From Rickettsia typhi (GTDB lineage: Bacteria > Pseudomonadota > Alphaproteobacteria > Rickettsiales > UBA1997): a stretch of 5,015 nt of DNA. This document shows positions 1-5,015 of this stretch, piece after piece. A model generated the notes under the pieces. It was given only the letters and a program-made list of their open reading frames with translations. It did not search any database and was not told where the DNA came from. The stretch is from assembly GCA_945861125.1 (NCBI GenBank), contig CAMASZ010000098.1:1-5015 (forward strand), written 5' to 3'. Every line of letters starts with the position of its first letter. Position 1 is the stretch's first letter. A program made the translations under genes and the position numbers.

Positions 1-1
1 A

Positions 2-1231
2 CGAGGCTATTACTCTCAATGCACCAATGTCGCAAAACTTGATAAAATATTATCGCAAAAAAAAATAACTGCCTATATTGGATTTGACTGTACAGCAAAA
101 TCTTTACACGCCGGAAGTTTAATTCAAATCATGATTTTAAGATTATTACAAAAACACGGTCATGTTCCTATCATTTTATTAGGAGGAGGAACCACCAAGG
201 TTGGAGATCCTTCTGGTAAAGACAAAGCTAGACAAGTTCTATCTCAACAAAATATTAACGAAAATTTACTTGGAATAAAAAAAACTTTAGAAAAATTTAT
301 TAGTTTTGAGGGTGAATCTAAAGCAATAATTGTTGATAATGGTCAATGGCTTAATAATTTAAATTACATAGATTTTCTTTGTAATGTTGGTAGTCATTTT
401 TCTATAAATCGTATGCTATCGTTTGAATCAGTAAAATCAAGACTCGAGCGCGAACAGCCTTTATCATTTCTTGAATTCAATTATATGATTTTGCAGGCCT
501 ATGATTTTATTGAATTACATAAAAAATTTAATTGCATTTTACAAATAGGCGGTTCTGACCAATGGGGTAATATTGTTAATGGCATAGAATTATGGCGAAG
601 AATCAATTTTAATGATAATAAAAAGAATAATCTTAATTCGGATCATAGTGATGAAATTTTTGGATTAACCTCCCCTTTACTTACAACATCTGATGGTAAA
701 AAAATGGGAAAGACTTCTGATGGTGCAATTTGGCTAGATTCTGAAATGTTTAAGCCTTTTGATTATTTTCAATATTTTCGTAATATTGACGATAAAGATG
801 TTATAAAATTTCTAAAATTATTTACCGATTTAGAGATTACAGAAATAGAAAAATTGCAAAAACTAAAAGACCAAGAAGTTAATCAAGCTAAAGAAATTCT
901 TGCTTTTGAAGCCACAAAAATCTGTCATGGCGAAAAAATTGCTAAGGAAATTTTGCAAAAGACACATGAAATTTTTCTTAATAAAAATTCTGATTTATTT
1001 GAAGAAATTCAAGTTACTTTTAACGATCAAAATTCTAAGAAACTAGTTGATATAATATTTGAGTCAAAAATCACAGAGTCTAAAAGTGATGCAAAAAGGT
1101 TAATAGAGGGTAAGGCGGTTAAAATAAACAATCAATTAGTTGAAGATATAAATCATATAATTTCAAGTGATAATAATTTTGAACTCTCTATTGGAAAGAA
1201 AAAATTTTATAAAATTATAATTAATCAATAA
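2..1231 (+). CDS. tyrS: Tyrosyl-tRNA synthetase (TyrRS), 5'-truncated by the window edge
   Basis: Class I aminoacyl-tRNA synthetase that activates tyrosine with ATP and loads it onto tRNA-Tyr in the cytoplasm. The frame is open from the left edge, giving 409 residues; probably about ten N-terminal residues are missing, because the opening RGYYSQCT aligns by memory with the RGFIHQCT near the start of bacterial TyrRS. The ATG at 131 is internal: the HIGH-type motif HAGS (bases 107-118, residues 36-39) lies before it. Other signatures, in window numbering: GGGTTKVGDPSGK, the tyrosine-pocket segment Y161-MILQAYD-F, QIGGSDQWGN from residue 181, and the KMSKS-class loop KMGKT at 234-238. An S4 RNA-binding domain fills about residues 347-409. 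The frame is intact to TAA. The next gene starts 9 nt downstream, suggesting co-transcription. Identity is very secure. Confidence 0.97.
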   Translation, partial: RGYYSQCTNVAKLDKILSQKKITAYIGFDCTAKSLHAGSLIQIMILRLLQKHGHVPIILLGGGTTKVGDPSGKDKARQVLSQQNINENLLGIKKTLEKFISFEGESKAIIVDNGQWLNNLNYIDFLCNVGSHFSINRMLSFESVKSRLEREQPLSFLEFNYMILQAYDFIELHKKFNCILQIGGSDQWGNIVNGIELWRRINFNDNKKNNLNSDHSDEIFGLTSPLLTTSDGKKMGKTSDGAIWLDSEMFKPFDYFQYFRNIDDKDVIKFLKLFTDLEITEIEKLQKLKDQEVNQAKEILAFEATKICHGEKIAKEILQKTHEIFLNKNSDLFEEIQVTFNDQNSKKLVDIIFESKITESKSDAKRLIEGKAVKINNQLVEDINHIISSDNNFELSIGKKKFYKIIINQ

Positions 1232-1240
1232 TGAATATTA

Positions 1241-2242
1241 ATGAAAAAAAATATAATTGGAATCGGCAATGCTATCGTTGATATTGTATGCAAAGTTGAT
1301 GATAACTTTTTAAAGAATCATAATTTAGTTAAAGGCTCAATGTCTTTAATTGATAAAGGTTTTGTCGAAAAATTAAATAAATTACAATATGAAAAAATTA
1401 GCTCCGGAGGTTCTGTTTGTAATACCGTAGCAACACTTAGTGAACTGGGATGCAATACTTATTTTCTTGGCACTATTTCAAATGATGAAATTGGCAAAAA
1501 ATTCAACAGAGATCTAGAGTTAAGCAATACCCAATTCATTGGTAAAATAGAACATAATGAAGATAGTGCGGTATCATATATTTTAGTTACTCCAGACGGC
1601 CAAAGAACAATGTGCACTTTTTTAGGATGCGCTTGCATTATTAATGAAGATTCAATATTTGCTTCAAACTTTCATAATGCAGAAATTCTATATATAGAAG
1701 GATATTTGTGGGACAATCCAAACACGATTAACTCTATAAAGAAAGCAATAAAAATTGCTAAAAAAAATAATACTAAAATAATATTCTCATTATCTGATAT
1801 TTTTTGTGTTCAAAGACATAAAAAATATTTTATTGACCTCATCAAAAATGATTTAAATATTATTTTTTGCAATGAGAATGAATTTTTAAATTTAATTAAC
1901 AAAACAGAACTTAGCTCTGATGATTTAAAAGAGTTTTCTAATACTATTAATAAAGACTTAACTATTGTAATTACCAGAAGTGAAAAAGGTTGCATTGTTT
2001 ATAATAATGGTAATATTATTGAAATTACGACTAAAAAAATTAGTAGCATTTTAGATACAACGGGAGCTGGAGATATTTTTGCTTCTGGTTTTATATATGG
2101 ATTAATTAACCATCTAGATATAAACAAATGCTGTAAGTATGGCAATTTCTTAGCAGGACAAATAATTCAAAAATTTGGTGCTAGATTTGACAAAAATGAA
2201 ATTAATAAAATAAAGTATGAAAATATTATGGAATCACTCTGA
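1241..2242 (+). CDS. PfkB/ribokinase-family kinase, adenosine-kinase-like
   Basis: Predicted cytoplasmic carbohydrate or nucleoside kinase of 333 residues, close to the usual 330 for the alphaproteobacterial proteins annotated as adenosine kinase. Adenosine phosphorylation to AMP (purine salvage) is likely, but the substrate cannot be fixed from sequence. Visible signatures: N-terminal IGIGNAIVDIV (6-16); the substrate-side glycine motif SSGGSVCNT (54-62); a DGQRTM segment at 119-124, typical of this subgroup; the NxxE metal/phosphate motif N211-ENE214; and the PfkB signature DTTGAGD at 272-278, whose last Asp (278) is the expected catalytic base. The protein is cysteine-rich (11 Cys), including GCAC at 129-132. 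The chosen ATG follows an unimpressive ribosome-binding region; an out-of-frame ATG at 1231 overlaps the tyrS stop. The 3' end overlaps murF by 26 nt, so the two are probably translationally coupled. Family is secure; substrate is inferred. Confidence 0.9.
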   Translation: MKKNIIGIGNAIVDIVCKVDDNFLKNHNLVKGSMSLIDKGFVEKLNKLQYEKISSGGSVCNTVATLSELGCNTYFLGTISNDEIGKKFNRDLELSNTQFIGKIEHNEDSAVSYILVTPDGQRTMCTFLGCACIINEDSIFASNFHNAEILYIEGYLWDNPNTINSIKKAIKIAKKNNTKIIFSLSDIFCVQRHKKYFIDLIKNDLNIIFCNENEFLNLINKTELSSDDLKEFSNTINKDLTIVITRSEKGCIVYNNGNIIEITTKKISSILDTTGAGDIFASGFIYGLINHLDINKCCKYGNFLAGQIIQKFGARFDKNEINKIKYENIMESL

Positions 2243-3647
2243 ACTATTAATAGCTTTAAAAGATGACCTTATTAAGCCTATTAATAACAAAGATTTAAAA
2301 ATAAGCGAAGTTGCCATCGACGGTCGTAAACCAATCAAAGACTCCCTTTTTATAGCATTAAAAGGGGAAAATACTGACGGCCACAATTATTTACAACAAG
2401 CAGTTGATTCCGGAGCTGTTGCATTGCTTGTTAATAGAATACCCAAAGAAGCAGAAAACTTAAAAGCAACATTTATAATTGTTGAAGATACATATAAAGC
2501 TCTATACAATCTTGCAACTTTTTCTCGCAATAGATCATTAGCAAAAGTTATAGCAGTAACCGGAAGTGTTGGCAAAACTGGAACTAAAGAAATGTTAAAA
2601 ACTGCTTTCAATAGCCAAGGAAAAACCTTCGCTAATAACGGTAATTTTAATAATCATATCGGATTACCACTATCACTTTGTAATCTTGAAAAAGATTGTG
2701 AGTTTGCAATATTTGAAATGGGCATGAATCATTTGCAAGAAATTGAACCATTATCTAAACTTGCAAAACCTCATGTTGCAATAATAACAAATGTCGGTCC
2801 AGTTCATATTGAATTCTTTAAAAATGAAGAGGAGATTGCCCTAGCAAAATCCGAAATATTTGCTGGTCTTGATAAAAATGGCTATGCATTAATTAATAAT
2901 GATAACGCTCATTTTAGCTTTTTATATAATCGTGCAAAAGCAATTGGAATTGAAGATAAAAATATAATTAGTTTTGGCAAAGTTAAAAAATCAAAATATC
3001 AAATAGTTGATTATAAAATAAAAGAATTTGATTTAACCGAAATTAATATTGAATTAAACTCATCAAAAAACATTTCTTATAATATTTCTTCAACAAATGT
3101 AGCTACTATTTTTAATTCAATTATAATTGCTTCATGCCTTGATTTAATTGGTAAAAATTTAATTTTAGGATTAAATTCTTTAAAAAATTATACCAATACA
3201 TCGGGACGTGGAAAAATTAATAAAGCCAAAATAAATAATAAAAACATAACTTTAATTGACGACACCTACAACGCTAGTGTTCTTTCTATGAGATCTGGCA
3301 TTGAAAATGCTAGTAACTTAAAAAAAATTTTAAACAAGAAAAGAGTTGTTTGTGCTCTTGGGGATATGCTTGAACTAGGAACAAAATCAAACGAACTTCA
3401 TGGTAAAGTAATGGATTATATCAAAGAATATAAAATTGACTTTGCTATTTTAGTAGGAAAAAGAATGGAAGAAGTAAGTAAAAAGCTAGAAAAAAACTCT
3501 TATGTAACATTTCCTGATTCATCTACCGCAAGCCAAGAAATAGAAAGTTTTTTAAATGATGATGATATATTATATTTAAAAGGCTCTCGCGGAACAAGAA
3601 TGGAAAAAATTATCGAAAAATTAACCAACAACATCAGTGCTCACTAA
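2217..3647 (+). CDS. murF: UDP-N-acetylmuramoyl-tripeptide--D-alanyl-D-alanine ligase (MurF)
   Basis: ATP-dependent cytoplasmic Mur ligase that adds D-Ala-D-Ala to UDP-MurNAc-tripeptide, giving the pentapeptide precursor of peptidoglycan. At 476 residues it is the normal family length. The N-terminal domain (about 1-105) carries SEVAIDGRKPIKDSLFIALKG, the substrate-recognition part. The central ATPase domain has the P-loop G116-SVGKT121, NGNFNNHIGLP (141-151), FEMGMN (166-171) and ITNVGPVHIEFF (190-201); K211 in AKSEIF is the likely carbamylated lysine. The C-terminal domain has DDTYNAS (348-354), ALGDMLELG (380-388) and LKGSRGTRME (454-463). The ATG is fixed by MKILWNHSEL matching the usual xLWxxxEL opening, although it lies inside the preceding kinase gene. 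The stop overlaps the start of mraY by 11 nt, and MraY uses the MurF product. Identity is very secure. Confidence 0.97.
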   Translation: MKILWNHSELLIALKDDLIKPINNKDLKISEVAIDGRKPIKDSLFIALKGENTDGHNYLQQAVDSGAVALLVNRIPKEAENLKATFIIVEDTYKALYNLATFSRNRSLAKVIAVTGSVGKTGTKEMLKTAFNSQGKTFANNGNFNNHIGLPLSLCNLEKDCEFAIFEMGMNHLQEIEPLSKLAKPHVAIITNVGPVHIEFFKNEEEIALAKSEIFAGLDKNGYALINNDNAHFSFLYNRAKAIGIEDKNIISFGKVKKSKYQIVDYKIKEFDLTEINIELNSSKNISYNISSTNVATIFNSIIIASCLDLIGKNLILGLNSLKNYTNTSGRGKINKAKINNKNITLIDDTYNASVLSMRSGIENASNLKKILNKKRVVCALGDMLELGTKSNELHGKVMDYIKEYKIDFAILVGKRMEEVSKKLEKNSYVTFPDSSTASQEIESFLNDDDILYLKGSRGTRMEKIIEKLTNNISAH

Positions 3648-4692
3648 TATTTTTTTACAAAATTTATGGCTTAAAGCCATTGTTTGTTTCTTATTTTCAT
3701 TTTTAATAAGTTTTTTTTCTATAAAAAAATATATTAAATTTATTCAAGAAAAAAGTAAATTCTTTCAGCCAATTAGAGAAGACGGGCCACAATCTCACAT
3801 TAAAAATAAAAAAAATACTCCAACAATGGGTGGAATTTTTATTATTTTACCAACAATCCTTACCACCATATTATTTATAGACATCTATAACAGATATATT
3901 TTGGTCTGCTTAGTAATTATGACAACCTTTGCTATTATTGGTTTAGTTGATGATTTACTCAAGGTAGTTTATAAAAATCCAAAAGGATTTAAAGGTAGCT
4001 TTAAAATAGTAATTCAATTTTTTACAATATGTTTAAGCTTTCTATGGCTTGGAATCATTGATCCCATTCATCTTGAAAACAAAATATTTATACCAATTAA
4101 TGGTGGGCATTATCTTGCTCTAGGGATCATTTTTTATATATTATTTGTTAACTTTGTGATTGTTGGAACATCAAATGCAGTAAATTTAACCGATGGTCTA
4201 GATGGTTTGGTATCTGTGCCAGCAATAATAAACCTCATTTGTTTGATATTTTTAATTTATTGCTCATCGAACATTGATTTTGCTAATAAATTTAAAGTTC
4301 CTTATATTAAATTTACTGGTGAATTGATTTTTTTATGTTTAGCGATGATGGCATCAATTATGGCTTTTTTAATATTTAATAAAAAACCTGCAAAAATTTT
4401 TATGGGTGATGTTGGTAGTCTAGGAGTTGGCTCACTTCTTGGTCTTATAGCAATAATAATAAAACAAGAAATAATTTTCTTTATTATATCACTATTATTT
4501 GTTTTAGAAGCAATATCGGTAATATTGCAGGTCTCATCTTATAAGATTCGTAAAAAAAGAATATTTTTAATGGCCCCATTGCACCATCACTTTGAAAAAA
4601 AGGGCTGGCCAGAAAGTAAGGTGGTAAAAAGTTTTTGGATTTTTTCTTTTTCTTCTGCGGTTTTAGCTATGATTCTACTGGTATCAATTTAA
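3637..4692 (+). CDS. mraY: Phospho-N-acetylmuramoyl-pentapeptide transferase (MraY), GTG start
   Basis: Integral inner-membrane enzyme that transfers phospho-MurNAc-pentapeptide from UDP to undecaprenyl phosphate, forming lipid I, the first membrane step of peptidoglycan synthesis. Its 351 residues are near the usual 360. About ten hydrophobic segments can be drawn (near 11-29, 65-82, 87-104, 122-140, 158-176, 192-208, 229-247, 258-275, 277-297 and 331-350), as in the family. Motifs: REDGPQSHIKNKKNTPTMGG (47-66), the Mg-binding LVDDLLK with D105-D106, NAVNLTDGLDG (180-190), FMGDVGS with D258, and PLHHHFE with H316-H318. The start is GTG inside the end of murF; the next in-frame ATG is codon 64 within a core motif, so the GTG is strongly preferred. 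Translation is probably coupled to murF. The usual next dcw gene, murD, does not follow. Identity is very secure. Confidence 0.97.
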   Translation: MLTNIFLQNLWLKAIVCFLFSFLISFFSIKKYIKFIQEKSKFFQPIREDGPQSHIKNKKNTPTMGGIFIILPTILTTILFIDIYNRYILVCLVIMTTFAIIGLVDDLLKVVYKNPKGFKGSFKIVIQFFTICLSFLWLGIIDPIHLENKIFIPINGGHYLALGIIFYILFVNFVIVGTSNAVNLTDGLDGLVSVPAIINLICLIFLIYCSSNIDFANKFKVPYIKFTGELIFLCLAMMASIMAFLIFNKKPAKIFMGDVGSLGVGSLLGLIAIIIKQEIIFFIISLLFVLEAISVILQVSSYKIRKKRIFLMAPLHHHFEKKGWPESKVVKSFWIFSFSSAVLAMILLVSI

Positions 4693-4704
4693 ATTATTAT
4701 TAAT

Positions 4705-4728
4705 ATGTCATATTATATCTTGATTTAA
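4705..4728 (+). other. Candidate seven-codon leader peptide ORF (MSYYILI)
   Basis: A minimal ORF, ATG to TAA, reads MSYYILI in the gap between mraY and cimA. Three of the seven residues are Ile or Leu, the products expected to matter to a citramalate synthase, and their codons fall in the left arm of a small hairpin (4715-4721 with 4728-4734). That arrangement resembles a ribosome-stalling leader peptide. Against it: no Shine-Dalgarno sequence is visible before the ATG, the ORF is very short, Ile/Leu codons are common by chance in AT-rich DNA, and it would not be transcribed if the TATAAT at 4747-4752 is the cimA promoter. Speculative. Confidence 0.2.
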
Positions 4729-4752
4729 AGATATGGCTTGGTACCATATAAT
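4724..4752 (+). promoter_or_regulatory. Candidate sigma-70-type promoter for cimA
   Basis: A perfect TATAAT at 4747-4752 lies 17 bp after TTTAAA (4724-4729), which matches four of six positions of TTGACA. A start near 4759-4760 would give a leader of about 50 nt before the cimA ATG. The location suits a gene that follows an operon end. TATAAT is expected often by chance in DNA this AT-rich, and the hexamer also sits in the right arm of the inverted repeat, so support is modest. Confidence 0.3.
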
Positions 4753-4787
4753 ATAACATTTTAACTCTGAAATAAGCCAATTTTTTT
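4734..4787 (+). terminator. Candidate intrinsic terminator or attenuator before cimA
   Basis: TGGCTT (4734-4739) pairs with AAGCCA (4774-4779), extended by a G-T pair (4740 with 4773), and the 3' arm is followed after one A by seven T (4781-4787). This is the most GC-containing stem in the gap and the only one placed directly before a T run. It could end the tyrS-to-mraY transcript or act as an attenuator for cimA. The loop of about 32 nt is unusually long and the stem is short, so strength is doubtful. The left arm also takes part in the competing stem 4731-4736/4744-4749. Confidence 0.3.
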
Positions 4788-4810
4788 ACGTTTTATAAAC
4801 AAAAAACTCA

Positions 4811-5015
4811 ATGAAAATAAAACCTAGAGTTTATATCTACGATTCTACGCTTCGAGATGGAGCGCAAACAAGTACTGTAAACTTCTCTGCCCAAAACAAA
4901 ATAGAAATTGCTAAAAAATTAGATGAGCTAGAAATTGATTATATAGAAGGAGGTTGGCCTGGTGCAAATCCAACCGATGATGAATTCTTTTCTAACTTAC
5001 CTAAATTAAAAAAAT
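4811..5015 (+). CDS. cimA: Citramalate synthase (CimA-type, isopropylmalate/homocitrate synthase family), 3'-truncated
   Basis: Only the first 68 codons are present; the gene leaves the window. The family condenses acetyl-CoA with a 2-oxo acid. CimA uses pyruvate to make (R)-citramalate, entering isoleucine synthesis without threonine deaminase. The N-terminal TIM-barrel start shows [11 protein letters not shown] (10-20), with R15 and D16 as the conserved catalytic Arg and metal-ligand Asp. [11 protein letters not shown] (46-56) is the form I recall for the long CimA subgroup rather than 2-isopropylmalate synthase LeuA, which usually has E-x-G-F-P. The ATG gives a natural N terminus ([17 protein letters not shown]); no clear Shine-Dalgarno sequence precedes it. 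It is separated from the mraY unit by 118 bp holding possible regulatory structure, so it probably has its own control. LeuA or another family member remains possible, since the C-terminal regulatory domain is not visible. Confidence 0.87.
   Translation, partial: MKIKPRVYIYDSTLRDGAQTSTVNFSAQNKIEIAKKLDELEIDYIEGGWPGANPTDDEFFSNLPKLKK

Larger units (their letters stand above)
4700..4764. repeat. Long AT-rich imperfect inverted repeat upstream of cimA
   Basis: Arms 4705-4718 and 4746-4759 pair at 13 of 14 positions (the single mismatch is C4709 opposite A4755). Beyond one further mismatch the pairing continues for four base pairs, 4700-4703 with 4761-4764. The 27-nt loop contains the GGTACC palindrome at 4740-4745. 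Two smaller stems compete with it: 4715-4721 with 4728-4734 (seven pairs, six-base loop) and 4731-4736 with 4744-4749 (six pairs, seven-base loop). The pairing is directly visible. Its function is unknown; operon-end hairpin, attenuator or operator are all possible. Confidence 0.5.

Noticed and set aside
57..65. Run of nine A inside tyrS as a possible phase-variation tract
   Set aside because: The tyrS frame is intact across it, the gene is essential, and long A runs are common in this AT-rich window.
131..133. ATG at 131 as the tyrS start
   Set aside because: The frame is open upstream to the window edge and encodes conserved TyrRS residues, including the HIGH-type motif, before this ATG.
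1810..1995. 61-codon open frame on the - strand
   Set aside because: Lies wholly inside the well-supported kinase gene, has low-complexity composition typical of antisense AT-rich DNA, and shows no recognisable motif.
2387..2611. 74-codon open frame on the - strand
   Set aside because: Antisense to the conserved N-terminal and P-loop region of murF; no motif or start context supports it.
3666..3668. ATG near the start of mraY as an alternative start
   Set aside because: It is not in the mraY frame; the in-frame GTG at 3637 is the only sensible start before conserved motifs.
4784..4806. Hairpin made of the T run and the A run just before the cimA ATG
   Set aside because: Only four solid pairs around a three-base loop plus T-A homopolymer pairing after two mismatches; expected by chance in such sequence.
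1..5015. tRNA or other RNA genes, CRISPR arrays, insertion sequences, attachment sites
   Set aside because: Nearly the whole window is accounted for by conserved protein genes; the one gap shows no cloverleaf, spaced direct repeats, transposase fragments or terminal repeats.

Overview
The window is a strongly AT-rich, tightly packed bacterial chromosome segment with every gene on the + strand. It most likely comes from a streamlined alphaproteobacterium. That call rests on the TyrRS signature KMGKT, the MurF P-loop written GSVGKT-GTKE, an adenosine-kinase-like PfkB protein beginning with IGIGNAIVD, and a citramalate synthase start with [11 protein letters not shown]. These forms recall alphaproteobacterial homologues from memory; no search was run. 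Near-zero spacing or overlap between genes, weak or absent Shine-Dalgarno sequences and AT-biased codons fit a reduced genome (SAR11-like or Rickettsiales-like lineages are candidates). An intact-looking start of an amino-acid biosynthesis gene argues against a strict intracellular parasite.

Layout: 2-1231 is tyrS lacking only its first few codons. 1241-2242 is a PfkB-family (adenosine-kinase-like) kinase. 2217-3647 is murF. 3637-4692 is mraY, with a GTG start. 4693-4810 is the only real intergenic region. 4811-5015 is the first 68 codons of a citramalate synthase (cimA) that runs off the right edge.

The first four genes read as one transcription unit: 9 nt between tyrS and the kinase, then overlaps of 26 nt and 11 nt. 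MurF and MraY are consecutive peptidoglycan steps. MurF makes UDP-MurNAc-pentapeptide, and MraY moves phospho-MurNAc-pentapeptide to undecaprenyl phosphate to form lipid I. They look like a fragment of the dcw (division and cell wall) cluster, but murE is not directly upstream and murD is not directly downstream.

No previously undescribed system is evident; the protein genes are ordinary housekeeping genes. The part most worth a second look is the 118-bp gap before cimA. It holds several mutually exclusive inverted repeats, a seven-codon ORF (MSYYILI) rich in Ile/Leu codons, a stem followed by seven T, and a TATAAT hexamer. It could be an attenuator, or simply an operon end followed by a promoter.
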